NCBI RefSeq assembly: GCF_001552635.1
Contig: NZ_BCRO01000037.1
Coordinates: 52,305 to 116,304 of the forward strand
Reading direction: 5' to 3'
Length of the DNA stretch: 64,000 bases
From: Actinomadura hibisca NBRC 15177
Lineage (GTDB): Bacteria > Actinomycetota > Actinomycetes > Streptosporangiales > Streptosporangiaceae
Shown piece after piece: positions 35,474-45,030 of this stretch; the stretch's first letter is position 1, and each line of letters starts with the position of its first letter. The position numbers and the translations under genes are program-made. The notes below the pieces were generated by a model. That model ran no database searches, was not told the origin of the DNA, and was given only the letters and a program-made list of their open reading frames with translations.

Positions 35474-36849
35474 GCGATGCCAACGAGAACCGCAGGCAGG
35501 TCCTGTACTGGCGGCTGCTGGCCCGGTTGTTCGAGTCCGAGGAGCAGCCCGCGCTGGAGTCGGCGAGCGTCGCCGTCGTCAACGACCTGGGGCTGCCGCC
35601 CGCGCTGCTCGACCCGGGGGTGTCGCTGGACAACCTGGTGCAGCGCTTCCCGGAGCTGGACGGCGCGTTCGACGGCCTGCTGGAGAACGCCGACGACGAC
35701 CCCGAGCAGCAGGTGCGGCGGGCCGCGCTGGTGTCGAAGCTGCTGCTGAACGTCTTCCAGACCGGCACCGGCAACGTCAGCGCCACCCAGCTCGCCGACT
35801 GGCAGAAGGACGCCCGGTGCCTGATGCAGGCGCTCGGCATGGGCCCTGGAAACGGGCAGGGCGACGGCGAAGGTGCGGGCGCAGGTCGGGGCGGCTGGAG
35901 CACCACCCCAGGTGGCGCGCAGGGCGGCGGCGGTCCGGGGCGCGGCCTGGGTGAGGGCCGCGGCTTCGAGCTGTCGGGCGAGCTGGCGGAGCTGGAGGCC
36001 GAGCTCGTCGCCCGGATGCACCTGCGCGAGGTGCTGGCCGATCCGCGGCTGGCCAAGCGGCTGTCGCCCAGCATGTCGCTGATCGAGCAACTGCTGCGCG
36101 ACAAGTCGAATCTGTCGGGCGTCGCGCTCGCCAACGCCAAGGCGCTGATCCGCCGGTTCGTGGACGAGGTCGCGCAGGTGCTGCGCACCCAGGTCGAGAA
36201 GACCAGCGTCGGCACGATCGACCGCTCGGTGCCGCCCAAGCGCGTCTTCCGCAACCTCGACATCGACCGCACGATCTGGAAGAACCTCACCAACTGGAGC
36301 CCCGAGGACGAGCGGCTCTACGTGGACCGGCTCTTCTACAAGCACACCGTGCGCCGCACCACCCCCGCCAAGCTGATCGTCGTGGTGGACCAGTCCGGCT
36401 CGATGGTCGACGCGATGGTCAACTGCACCATCCTCGCCTCGATCTTCGCGGGGCTGCCCAGGGTGGACGTGCACCTGATCGCCTACGACACCCGGGCGCT
36501 GGACCTGACGCCGTGGGTGCACGACCCGTTCGAGGTGCTGCTGCGCACCACGCTCGGCGGCGGCACCGACGGCACCGCCGCGATGGCGCTGGCCCGCCCG
36601 AAGATCACCGATCCGCGCAACACCGTGCTGGTGTGGATCTCCGACTTCTACGACGAGCGCTCGCTGATCACCGACTTCGAGGCCGTGCACCGCTCCGGGG
36701 CGAAGTTCATCCCGGTCGGCTCGGTCAACAGCTCGGGGCGGGCGAGCGTCGACCCCTGGTACCGGCAGAAGCTGAAGGACCTGGGCACCCCCGTCATCTC
36801 CGGCCACATCCGCAAGCTCGTGTTCGAGCTGAAGAACTTCCTCGCTTAG
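35470..36849 (+). CDS. VWA (CoxE-type) domain protein
   Basis: 459 residues. Helical N-terminus, then a glycine-rich spacer at about 125-160, a helical middle domain, and a C-terminal von Willebrand A domain with the MIDAS sequence VVVDQSGSM near residue 305 and later GGGTDGT and WISDFYDE. VWA proteins of this kind act with MoxR AAA+ ATPases in metal insertion or complex maturation. The next gene is the MoxR partner, 10 bp downstream. Confidence 0.9.
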   Translation: MSDANENRRQVLYWRLLARLFESEEQPALESASVAVVNDLGLPPALLDPGVSLDNLVQRFPELDGAFDGLLENADDDPEQQVRRAALVSKLLLNVFQTGTGNVSATQLADWQKDARCLMQALGMGPGNGQGDGEGAGAGRGGWSTTPGGAQGGGGPGRGLGEGRGFELSGELAELEAELVARMHLREVLADPRLAKRLSPSMSLIEQLLRDKSNLSGVALANAKALIRRFVDEVAQVLRTQVEKTSVGTIDRSVPPKRVFRNLDIDRTIWKNLTNWSPEDERLYVDRLFYKHTVRRTTPAKLIVVVDQSGSMVDAMVNCTILASIFAGLPRVDVHLIAYDTRALDLTPWVHDPFEVLLRTTLGGGTDGTAAMALARPKITDPRNTVLVWISDFYDERSLITDFEAVHRSGAKFIPVGSVNSSGRASVDPWYRQKLKDLGTPVISGHIRKLVFELKNFLA

Positions 36850-36859
36850 GAGACTTTCC

Positions 36860-37978
36860 ATGACCGACGACATGTTGCGCGCCCCGGCCGAGGTCAAGTA
36901 CGCCGCGGAGCTGGACTGGCTGGAGTCGATCGACGACGGGCCCAAGCCGTTCTCCTGGCGGCTCAGCCCGAAGATGGTCCGCACGTTCGTCCTCGGGTCC
37001 GAGCGCGCCGACGGCCTGGACCGCGAGGTCGCGCAGAAGTGGTTCGGCGACCGGAGCTTCGTCGAGCGCAGCATCGTGACGCTCGCCTCCGACCGCGGGC
37101 TGCTGCTGATCGGCGACCCGGGCACCGGCAAGTCGTGGCTGGCCGAGCTGCTGTCGGCGGCGATCAGCCGCAACTCCACGCTGGTGGTGCAGGGCACCGC
37201 GGGCACCACCGAGGACCACATCAAGTACTCCTGGAACGTCTCCCAGGTGATCGCCAAGGGGCAGTCGCGCGAGTCGCTGATCCCCTCGCCGATCATGACG
37301 GCGATGGAGCGCGGGGTGATCGGCCGGTTCGAGGAGCTGACCCGCTCCACCAGCGACGTGCAGGACGCGCTGATCTCGATCCTGTCGGAGAAGTACGTGT
37401 CGATCCCCGAGCTGGACGACGACAACATCGTGTTCGCCCAGCCCGGCTTCTCGATCATCGCGACGGCCAACAGCCGCGACCGGGGCGTCAACGACCTGTC
37501 CTCGGCGCTCAAGCGGCGCTTCAACTTCGTGCGCATCCCGGTGGTGACCAGCAAGAAGAGCGAGGCCGAGATCGTGCGGTTCCGCACCACCGAGCTGATG
37601 CGCCGGCACGCGATCGAGCTGGACGTGCCGCCGACGCTGCTGGACATCCTGCTCCAGAGCTTCGCCGACCTGCGCACCGCCGCCGCGTCGGCCACCAGCG
37701 ACGACGAGAAGCTGGAGTCGGCGCTGTCCACCGCCGAGCAGATCGGCGTGCTGGAGGACGCGATCCTGCACAGCCAGTTCTTCGGCGACCGCACGCTGCG
37801 CGCCCAGACGCTGGCGGGTTCGCTGGTCGGGTCGCTGGCCCGCCGCAACCCCGAGGACCTGGCGATCCTGAACAAGTTCTGGCACGGCGTGGTCGAGCCG
37901 CGCAGCCAGAAGGACTCCGACGGGCCCTGGGCGGAGTTCCTGGAGGGCGGCCGCGAGGCGATCGGGAAGCTGTCTTGA
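36860..37978 (+). CDS. MoxR-family AAA+ ATPase
   Basis: 372 residues. Walker A is LLIGDPGTGKSWLAELL near residue 85. The Walker B region is a divergent VIGRFEELTRST. Sensor 1 is IIATANSRDRG, followed by LKRRFNFV with the arginine finger. Presumed chaperone-like ATPase working with the VWA protein; target unknown. Cytoplasmic. The downstream DUF5682 start overlaps its stop. Confidence 0.92.
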   Translation: MTDDMLRAPAEVKYAAELDWLESIDDGPKPFSWRLSPKMVRTFVLGSERADGLDREVAQKWFGDRSFVERSIVTLASDRGLLLIGDPGTGKSWLAELLSAAISRNSTLVVQGTAGTTEDHIKYSWNVSQVIAKGQSRESLIPSPIMTAMERGVIGRFEELTRSTSDVQDALISILSEKYVSIPELDDDNIVFAQPGFSIIATANSRDRGVNDLSSALKRRFNFVRIPVVTSKKSEAEIVRFRTTELMRRHAIELDVPPTLLDILLQSFADLRTAAASATSDDEKLESALSTAEQIGVLEDAILHSQFFGDRTLRAQTLAGSLVGSLARRNPEDLAILNKFWHGVVEPRSQKDSDGPWAEFLEGGREAIGKLS

Positions 37979-40851
37979 GCGAATCCGACGTGAGCACGGC
38001 GGCGAGCGGGCCCGGAGTGAGCGGGCCCGGGGCGAGCGAGGGCGGAGTGGGCGGAAGCGAGGCGGGCGGAAGCGGCGCGGCCGGGCCGTTCGCCGCGCTC
38101 CGCGAGCAGTTGCTCGGCGCGGCCGGCACGTTCGGCGGCGCGTCGGCCGTGCCGGGCATCCTGACCGGCATCGTCGACGACGTGGACCGCGCGCTGCGCG
38201 AGGAGCTGGAGATCTTCCCGGTCTGCCACCACTCCCCCGCCTCGGCGCTGGCGATGGCGCGGCGGTTGCGCGAGAAGCGGCCCAAGGTCGTCTACCTGGA
38301 GTTGTGCGAGGACCTGGCCCCGCTGCTGGCCGAGCTGCGGCACTGCCGGCTGCCGGTCGCGGTGCAGGCGTTCGCCTCGGAGCTGGAGGGCTTCCCGGCC
38401 GAGATGGGGCCGCTCAGCGTGATCGCGCCGATCACCGAGGCGTCGGCGGAGTACCAGGCCGTCGCGTACGCGCTGGACACCCCGGGCGTGGAGCTGGTGG
38501 CGGTGGACCGCTCGTCCGACCACGTCTTCCAGTGGGAGCCGCGCGGCGACGAGGCGAAGCCGGACGCCGACGCCGAGGAGCCCGAGGACGACGAGGCCGC
38601 GCTGCACGGCGACGCCGTCGGCCTGGAGATCGGCGACCTGCGGCCCCGCTTCGCCGAGCTGGAGGAGCACCTGCTGCACCACGGCAAGGTGCGGCACTGG
38701 TCGGAGTGGTGGGACCAGTACGTCGAGCAGCCGCTGTCGGGCGCCGACTACGCCACCTACCGGCAGGTCATGGTGATGATCGGCAGCCTGTTCCGGCGGT
38801 TGCGGCCCGAGGACGACCGCCGCACCGGCATGGACGAGGAGCGTGAGCGGTACATGTGGACGCGGATGCGCGAGCATCTGGCGGCCACCGGCGCCGACCC
38901 GGCCGACTGCCTGTACGTGTGCGGGTCGTTCCACGCCGCCAGCCGCGTCGAGCAGTTCGGCGTCGCCTCCGACGCGCCGTACGAGATCTCGCCGCGCACC
39001 AAGACGCGCTGGCAGTACGGGCTGATCCCGTCCAGCCACTCGGCGATCGAGGCGCAGTTCGGGCTGGCGGCCGGGTCGGTGTCGATCGCGTCGGCGACGT
39101 GGGGCAAGGCGCTCGCGCGGACGGGCGTGAAGCCGTTCCGGCTGTCGGGCCAGAAGGGCGGCCCCAAGCGCGCGCCGAAGGCCAAGCCCGCGCCCGCCCC
39201 GGAGCCGACCACCGACCGGCTGACCGAGTACCTCCAGCGTCCGCCCGCGCTGGACGGCCTGGACGAGGCCGAGCTGCTGGGCTGGAGCGTGGACATCGTC
39301 CGGCTGGCCCGCCGCAACGGTTACCTGGCGAGCACGGCCGACGCCATCGCGGTGTTCGAGACGTCGGTCCTGCTGGCCGGGATGCGCGGCCGCGCGCGGC
39401 CCACGCCGTACGACTTCCAGGACGCGGCGATCACCTGCATCGAGAAGGACTCGGTGCCGGGCCGCCGCGACGTGCGGCGGTTGTGCGAGATCCTGCTCGG
39501 CGGCGACCGGATCGGCCGGGTCGGCTACGAGTCGTTGCCACCGCTGGCCCGCGACGTGCTGGACCGGCTCGAACCGCTCGGCCTCGACCTGGACAAGCGC
39601 ACGATCCAGCGCGCGCTGCTGGATCTGAACGCCGATCCCGACCTGCGGCCGTGCTCTGACCTGCTGTGGGTGCTGCGGCGGTTGCTGCCCGCCGACGCGC
39701 TGCGCCCGATCATGGGATCGCGGCGGCTGGGCGAGCGCTCGATCCAGGAGAGCTGGGACCTCGCGATCGGCCGCCACCAGCGGGCGCTGGTCGAGCTGGG
39801 CTACGAGGGCGTGACCGTCGAGCAGGTTTTGGAGCAGCGGCTGCGGCGCGCGGCGTGGGCCCCGAAGGCGACGGCCGCCGACGCGCTGGAGGCCGTCGAG
39901 GACGCGCTGCTGTTCCTGAACGGCCGCCGCTTCGCGGGCGAGCTGGGCAACCGCGCGGTGGAGCTGCTGTCGGCCGAGCGCACGGTGGACGACGCGCCGG
40001 AGGTGTTGCGCCGCATCCGGCGGCTGCTGGCCTACTACCGGGGCGTGTCGCCGGAGCTGCCCGCGTGGGTCAAGGCGTTCGTCACCGCCGGGTACGCGCA
40101 CTACTGCACGCTGCTGCCGAAGGCGTTCGTGGACGACGACACCGGCGTGCGGCAGGTCGGCGCGATGCTGGGCTTCCTGTTCGGCATGGAGGGCCTGGCG
40201 CTGTCGCTGGGTTGCGACCACGCGCAGCTCGAACTGGCGGTGCGGCAGTCGCATCCGGAGTCGCCGGAGAAGGTCGCGCTGCTGTGGGCGGCGCGCCACC
40301 AGCTCGGGCTGATGTCGCGGGCCGAGTTGCGGGCGCGCTGCGACGAGCTGCTGGACAACCCGCTGGCGGTGCCGTCGTTCCCGCTCTACCTGAGCGGGTT
40401 CGTGCAGGCGCTGGAGTCGGTGTCGGGGCTCGCGCCGTTCGTGGTGGAGACGATGTCGAAGGCGTTCGGGCGGTTGCCGGACCCGGTGCTGCTGCCGTGG
40501 CTGCCCAAGCTGATCGTCACGCTGCGCAAGCAGGCCCGGGAGCTGGTGCCGGTGCTGGTGCGGGAGGCGGCGCGCACGTTCCCCGGCTCGCTGGCGGCGC
40601 TGGACGCGTGGGAGGCGCCCTGGGACGCGGCGGAGAGCGCCGCCCCGGCCGCGCCGCCCGCCGCGTCCGGCCCCGTCGCTGACCTGCTGGCCGCGCATCC
40701 GGCGGCCTGCGACGCGGTGGCCGGGCTGCTCGGCTACGAGGCCGGGTGGCGGGCGACGGGCGGAGCGCCCGGCGGTACGGCGGCGTCGGCCCTGCTGGAG
40801 CGGCACCCCGAGACGGCCGACGCGCTGGCGGCGCTGCTGGTCCGGGCGTGA
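37975..40851 (+). CDS. DUF5682 family protein
   Basis: 958 residues from TTG 37975, which overlaps the ATPase stop; GTG 37990 is an alternative. After a Gly/Ser-rich leader, residues 75-230 have the DUF5682 pattern: FPVCHHSPASALAMAR, a YLELCEDLAPLL strand, APITEASAEYQAVAYAL and VDRSSDHV. That pattern resembles an EreA/TraB-like fold with conserved His and Glu. YVCGSFHAASRV near 315 adds another conserved His. The C-terminal half is helical. Function is unknown; it is always seen with MoxR and VWA genes. An acidic linker (EEPEDDE) lies near residue 200. Confidence 0.85.
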   Translation: MSESDVSTAASGPGVSGPGASEGGVGGSEAGGSGAAGPFAALREQLLGAAGTFGGASAVPGILTGIVDDVDRALREELEIFPVCHHSPASALAMARRLREKRPKVVYLELCEDLAPLLAELRHCRLPVAVQAFASELEGFPAEMGPLSVIAPITEASAEYQAVAYALDTPGVELVAVDRSSDHVFQWEPRGDEAKPDADAEEPEDDEAALHGDAVGLEIGDLRPRFAELEEHLLHHGKVRHWSEWWDQYVEQPLSGADYATYRQVMVMIGSLFRRLRPEDDRRTGMDEERERYMWTRMREHLAATGADPADCLYVCGSFHAASRVEQFGVASDAPYEISPRTKTRWQYGLIPSSHSAIEAQFGLAAGSVSIASATWGKALARTGVKPFRLSGQKGGPKRAPKAKPAPAPEPTTDRLTEYLQRPPALDGLDEAELLGWSVDIVRLARRNGYLASTADAIAVFETSVLLAGMRGRARPTPYDFQDAAITCIEKDSVPGRRDVRRLCEILLGGDRIGRVGYESLPPLARDVLDRLEPLGLDLDKRTIQRALLDLNADPDLRPCSDLLWVLRRLLPADALRPIMGSRRLGERSIQESWDLAIGRHQRALVELGYEGVTVEQVLEQRLRRAAWAPKATAADALEAVEDALLFLNGRRFAGELGNRAVELLSAERTVDDAPEVLRRIRRLLAYYRGVSPELPAWVKAFVTAGYAHYCTLLPKAFVDDDTGVRQVGAMLGFLFGMEGLALSLGCDHAQLELAVRQSHPESPEKVALLWAARHQLGLMSRAELRARCDELLDNPLAVPSFPLYLSGFVQALESVSGLAPFVVETMSKAFGRLPDPVLLPWLPKLIVTLRKQARELVPVLVREAARTFPGSLAALDAWEAPWDAAESAAPAAPPAASGPVADLLAAHPAACDAVAGLLGYEAGWRATGGAPGGTAASALLERHPETADALAALLVRA

Positions 40852-40856
40852 ACGAC

Positions 40857-40884
40857 GGGGCGGGCCCGGCCTCGGGCCCGCCCC
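40857..40884. terminator. Strong terminator after DUF5682 gene
   Basis: Perfect 12-bp stem (40857-40868 with 40873-40884, GCCT loop) followed by GTTTTC, 6 bp after the DUF5682 stop and just before the convergent anti-sigma-like gene end. Confidence 0.85.
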
Positions 40885-40888
40885 GTTT

Positions 40889-41878
40889 TCACTTGCCCAC
40901 GCGCTCGATGCGCAGGCCGGAGCGGATCTGCTGCACCCATTCCTGGTCGGTGTCGCTGCTACTGATCCGCACGGCCACGCCGCCCTTGCAGAGCTGCCAG
41001 CCGGGCAACCCGACCGTGCCGGGGATCGGCCCGTTCGCGGTGCAACCCGTCACCCGCGCGACCTGGACTCGGCGCGGGCGCTTCTCGTCCAGCGAGGGCG
41101 AGGCGAGCGCCGGGCCCATCCACTCGATCTCGTCGGCCTTGTCGGCGGGCTGGAAGCGCAGCGGCCCGGTGCCGCCGACCACCAGGTAGCCCTGCGCGGT
41201 CTCGTGCACGGCGAGGGCGCGGACGAAGTCGGCCAGCTCTCGCCAGCGCGACTCCTGGCCGACCGGCTCCTGGTCGGCGATGAACAGGTACCAGCGGCCG
41301 AACCGCGCGAACAGCGCCTGGCCGCTCTCGGGTTCCACCACGTCCTGGGTGAACGACGCGACGCCCCGCCAGATCTCGACGGGCTTGCCGTCCGCTCCGG
41401 GCAGCGTCCGCACCAGGCGGGGCGCGCCGGTGAGCCGGGTGGTGGCCTCGCAGCACTGGTCGTCGAAGGACGAGGTCAGGCGGACGCGCGGCTCGAACCC
41501 CAGCCCGGCGATCTTCTGCTGCTTCGGGTAGCTGAGCTCGACAACAGTCCCGTCGGGCACCACCAGTTGCAGGGACGTGCGCTTGCCCACCGTGCCGGTG
41601 GGCGGCACGAAGCGGGCCGCGCCCTTCTCCGGCTGCACCGTCGTCAACGAGGGCGGCACGGCCGGGCGCACCGGCGGGGCGGCGCGGTCCCCCGCCCCGG
41701 GCAGCAGCCCGAACCCGGCCACCGCCACTGCGGCGGCGGTGACCAGCGCCCCGGCCGTCCGGCGACGGCGGCGCCGGGTCCGCGAGGTGCGCAGCACCCG
41801 CTGGTAGAGGTCGGCGGGGGCCGCCTCGGCGGCGACGCCCCGCAGGTCGTCGCGCAGTCGCTCGGTGTCCATGGTCAT
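40889..41878 (-). CDS. Anti-sigma-factor-like membrane protein
   Basis: 329 residues. Cytoplasmic N-terminus of about 45 residues with acidic/helical LRDDLRGVAAEAAP and an Arg-rich stop, one membrane helix (AGALVTAAAVAVAGFGLL), then an extracytoplasmic beta-rich domain with Cys pair CC near 145 and later CTANG and LCKGG cysteines. It overlaps the sigma factor stop by 4 bp (ATGA), so it likely restrains that sigma factor. No zinc-binding HxxxCxxC is seen, so direct anti-sigma activity is inference from position. Confidence 0.6.
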   Translation of the reverse strand: MTMDTERLRDDLRGVAAEAAPADLYQRVLRTSRTRRRRRRTAGALVTAAAVAVAGFGLLPGAGDRAAPPVRPAVPPSLTTVQPEKGAARFVPPTGTVGKRTSLQLVVPDGTVVELSYPKQQKIAGLGFEPRVRLTSSFDDQCCEATTRLTGAPRLVRTLPGADGKPVEIWRGVASFTQDVVEPESGQALFARFGRWYLFIADQEPVGQESRWRELADFVRALAVHETAQGYLVVGGTGPLRFQPADKADEIEWMGPALASPSLDEKRPRRVQVARVTGCTANGPIPGTVGLPGWQLCKGGVAVRISSSDTDQEWVQQIRSGLRIERVGK

Positions 41879-42390
41879 GCCCGCCGCACCCCCTGTGCCT
41901 CCGGTTCGGCCGCCATCAGCACGCGCAGCCGGGCCAGTCCCTTGGCGGACTGGCTCTTGATCGTTCCGATCGAGCAGCCCAGCAGCGCGGCCGCGTCGGC
42001 CTCGCTGCGGTCCTCGAAGTAGCGCAGCACCAGCACCGCGCGCTGGCGGGGCGCGAGCCGCAGCAGGGCGCGGCGCAGGTCCACGCCCGCGTCGCTGAGA
42101 TCGCCGCCGTCGGGCACCGCCAGGTTCCGGGCCTGCTCGGGCACGTGCTCCAGCGGCGTCTCGGCGAACCTGCGCCGCCGCCACCGGCGCACCTGGAGGT
42201 GGTACATGACCTTGCGCGTGTAGGCGTCGGCGTTGCCCGCGCGCTCCAGCCTGCGCCAGGAGCCGTGGGTGCGGGCGAGGGCGGTCTGCACCAGGTCCTC
42301 GGCCAGATGCTGGTCGCCGGTCAGCAGGTAGGCCGATCTCAGCAACGCCGGAGTGCGCGCGCGCACGAACTCCTCGAACTCATCGTCCAT
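41875..42390 (-). CDS. SigE-family ECF RNA polymerase sigma factor
   Basis: 171 residues. Region 2 (LLRSAYLLTGDQHLAEDLVQTALAR) and region 4 (LAPRQRAVLVLRYFEDRSEADAAALLGCSIGTIKSQ) are clear, the short actinobacterial SigE-type ECF form. ATG 42390 starts FEEFVRART; GGAAGGG lies 10 bases upstream. Co-transcribed with the membrane protein downstream. Confidence 0.93.
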   Translation of the reverse strand: MDDEFEEFVRARTPALLRSAYLLTGDQHLAEDLVQTALARTHGSWRRLERAGNADAYTRKVMYHLQVRRWRRRRFAETPLEHVPEQARNLAVPDGGDLSDAGVDLRRALLRLAPRQRAVLVLRYFEDRSEADAAALLGCSIGTIKSQSAKGLARLRVLMAAEPEAQGVRRA

Positions 42391-42525
42391 CCGGTGGAGA
42401 CCCTTCCGTCGGTCCGTCGGACGGATAGAGGCCCCGGCCGTCCCGGAAGGTTGCCACCGTTTCCGGGGAATTTTCCAGCGTGGCCGGGCGGCGGCGCGCC
42501 CGCCGCCGATGCGAAGATCATCCCC

Positions 42526-43125
42526 ATGGTTCGTGATCTGCGCGTCTGCTTCGTCGGGGACTCGTTCGTGGCCGGGGTGGGCGACCCCCGGCACCTGGGC
42601 TGGGCGGGCCGCCTGGCCGCCCGCGCCCATGCCGCCAAACTGCCGCTGACCTCCTACAATCTCGGCGTGCGGCTCCAGACCTCCGCCGACGTCCGGGCCC
42701 GCTGGCGGGCCGAGTGCGGGTTGCGGCTGCGCGACGGGGACGACCTGCGCGTCGTGTTCTCGTTCGGGGTCAACGACGCCATGCACGTGGACGGGCGTCC
42801 GCGCGTGGCTCCGGAGGAGTCGGCGGCCAACCTGGCGACGATGCTCGGCGAGGCGGCCACCGAGGGCTGGCCCGCGCTGGTGGTCGGGCCGCCGCCGATC
42901 GACGACGACGGCCACAACGCCCGGACCGCCCTGCTCGACGAGCTTTTCGCGGAGGTGTGCCGGGACGCGTCCGCGCCCTACGTCTCGGTGCGCGGACCGC
43001 TGCTCGGCAGCGACGTGTGGACGCACGAGGTCCGCGCGGGCGACGGCGCGCACCCGGGCGCGGACGGCTACGACGTGCTCGCCGACCTCGTCGAACCCCG
43101 CTGGCAGGAGTGGCTCGGGTACTGA
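42526..43125 (+). CDS. SGNH/GDSL-type hydrolase
   Basis: 199 residues. Block I CFVGDSFVAGVGDP near 10-22 (nucleophile Ser), block III FGVNDA with Gly/Asn, block V DGAHPGADGY with catalytic Asp-x-x-His. Esterase/lipase fold acting on acyl or acetyl esters; no signal peptide, so intracellular. Convergent with surE, 8 bp apart. Confidence 0.92.
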   Translation: MVRDLRVCFVGDSFVAGVGDPRHLGWAGRLAARAHAAKLPLTSYNLGVRLQTSADVRARWRAECGLRLRDGDDLRVVFSFGVNDAMHVDGRPRVAPEESAANLATMLGEAATEGWPALVVGPPPIDDDGHNARTALLDELFAEVCRDASAPYVSVRGPLLGSDVWTHEVRAGDGAHPGADGYDVLADLVEPRWQEWLGY

Positions 43126-43133
43126 TGCCCCGG

Positions 43134-43907
43134 TCAGGTCCTGCCCGCTCCCGGTTCCGGGGGCCGCCAGCCGCGCGGCGGGGCGGACTGGCAGACCGGC
43201 TCCAGGAAGGTGACCGTGGCGTGGCCCCGCGCGAGCAGGCCCGCGTCGCTGTCGGGCTCCCCGGAGGGGTCCACCGCCTCGACGGCCGTGCGCAGGAAGC
43301 CCTGCCCGTGCTCGGCGATCGTCGTCTGGACGGCGCCGAAGGACGCGAGCGGGGCCAGGCGCAGCGGGCGGACCTGCGGGTAGGGCAGGTTCGGGACGTT
43401 GACGTTGACCGCGACCGGCGCGTCCACCTGGAGCAGCGACGCCAGGACCTCGGCGGCGAGGGCCGCGGCGGTGTCCCAGCGCGGGTCCTCCCCGACGTCC
43501 AGCGACACCGCCATGCCCGCGACGCCGTTGGTGCGGGCGGTCAGGACGGCCCCGACCGTGCCCGAGTGCAGCACGGCGTGCCCGGCGTTGGCGCCCAGGT
43601 TGATGCCGGACAGCACCATGTCGGGCGGGTCGCCGAACGCGCCGTTCACGCCGACCAGCGCGATGTAGCCGGGCGCGGCCGCCACCGCGTAGGCCGGGAC
43701 GCCGTCCAGGCCGGGCAGCTCGCGCGCCTCGGCGGCGACGCGGCCCTCGCGCCGCACGGCCGTCAGGCCCGCGCCGCTACCGCTCGCCTCCTCGCGCGGT
43801 GCGGCGACGACCACGTCCAGGCCGCAGTCGCGGGCGGCGCGGGCCAGGTGGTGCAGGCCGGGCGAGTCGATGCCGTCGTCGTTGGTGATCAGGACACGTT
43901 TGATCAT
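43134..43907 (-). CDS. surE: 5'/3'-nucleotidase SurE
   Basis: 257 residues. Starts ILITNDDGIDSPG, the SurE metal-binding signature, followed by VVAAPREEASGSG and MVLSGINLGANAGHAVLHSGTVGA. Dephosphorylates nucleoside monophosphates, commonly in stress survival. The start overlaps the PfkB kinase stop by 4 bp, implying a two-gene operon. Confidence 0.95.
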   Translation of the reverse strand: MIKRVLITNDDGIDSPGLHHLARAARDCGLDVVVAAPREEASGSGAGLTAVRREGRVAAEARELPGLDGVPAYAVAAAPGYIALVGVNGAFGDPPDMVLSGINLGANAGHAVLHSGTVGAVLTARTNGVAGMAVSLDVGEDPRWDTAAALAAEVLASLLQVDAPVAVNVNVPNLPYPQVRPLRLAPLASFGAVQTTIAEHGQGFLRTAVEAVDPSGEPDSDAGLLARGHATVTFLEPVCQSAPPRGWRPPEPGAGRT

Positions 43908-44893
43908 GTGGGCCTCGTGATGTCCGCCAGTTCGGACGGGGAGAGGGAGCGGGTGGACTCGGGCTCGGCGGCGGCGTCGAGCGGGTGGAGCTCGACGCGC
44001 TCGGCGAGCTGGCGGGCGGCTTTGGGGTCGAGGGTGCCCAGGCCGTGGCGGGTGACGTTCAGGGCGCCCGCCGCGACGCCGAGCCGGATCGCGTCCACCG
44101 TCTCCAGGCCGCCGACCAGGCCCGCCGCGATGCCGGCGGTCATGGAGTCGCCCGCGCCGCGCGGGTCGGCGGTGCGGAGCTTGGGCAGCGGGACGGTGAA
44201 GATCTCCTTCTCGATCATCACCAGCACCGGGTTGGCGGCGCGCGACACCACGATGGTGTCGGCGCCCTCCGCGCGCAGCCGGTGCATGGCGACCACCAGG
44301 TCGGGGATCTCGTCGCGCTCGGCCCGGCCGTCGGCGATCAGCTCCTCGTGGCTGACCTTGAGCACGTCGACGCCCGACTCCAGCGCGGCCGCCATCGGTT
44401 CACCGGTCAGGTCGACCACGACGCGCCCGCCGTTGGCGCGCAGGTCGTGGCCGAGCCGCCGGTAGACGTCGGACGGCACCAGGCCGGGCCCGGCGGGGCC
44501 CGACAGCAGGCTGATGTCGGCGACCAGGCCCTCGGCCAGCGTGACGTTGTAGAGGTGGTCCAGGTCGTGGCGGGTGAGCGGGTCGCCGGGGTTCTCGGCC
44601 AGCGTGTCGCGCTCGCCGTCGCGGCGGTCGTGCACGTAGACGCCGTTGTTGCCGGTCCGCTCGACGGCGCGGACCTCGACGCCCTCGTCGGCGATGTAGT
44701 GCCGCAGCGCGGGCCCGGCCTCGCCGCCGAACACCCCGCACAACACGACCCGCACGTCCAGCGCGGCGAGCACCCGGCCCTGCCATAAGCCCTGGCCGCC
44801 CGCGTGCAGGTGCACGTCGTCGCCCCCGTCGTGCGCCTCGATCGTCACCGTCAGCACCGGTATCGGTGCGAAGATCATGGCTGTGCCGGGCAT
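43904..44893 (-). CDS. PfkB-family carbohydrate kinase
   Basis: 329 residues. Ribokinase-fold elements: GGQGLWQGRVLAAL in the first substrate-binding region and the C-terminal PfkB signature DPRGAGDSMTAGIAAGL with catalytic Asp. HAGGQGLW differs slightly from typical GGxxxN, so the sugar substrate may be unusual; 1-phosphofructokinase-like or nucleoside kinase remain possible. ATG 44893 follows AGGGGG. Upstream gene of surE in the operon. Confidence 0.87.
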   Translation of the reverse strand: MPGTAMIFAPIPVLTVTIEAHDGGDDVHLHAGGQGLWQGRVLAALDVRVVLCGVFGGEAGPALRHYIADEGVEVRAVERTGNNGVYVHDRRDGERDTLAENPGDPLTRHDLDHLYNVTLAEGLVADISLLSGPAGPGLVPSDVYRRLGHDLRANGGRVVVDLTGEPMAAALESGVDVLKVSHEELIADGRAERDEIPDLVVAMHRLRAEGADTIVVSRAANPVLVMIEKEIFTVPLPKLRTADPRGAGDSMTAGIAAGLVGGLETVDAIRLGVAAGALNVTRHGLGTLDPKAARQLAERVELHPLDAAAEPESTRSLSPSELADITRPT

Positions 44894-45030
44894 CGGTCCC
44901 CCCTCGCCGAGCTGCGTCCCCTGCCGGGGATGATCCCCGCTCCCCCCCGACTCATGCGTGAAAGCGCAGGCCACAGCGGTGTCGAGGCCCGATCACATGA
45001 TCATCCGCGGGGTGCGGGAGAATGGCGGCC

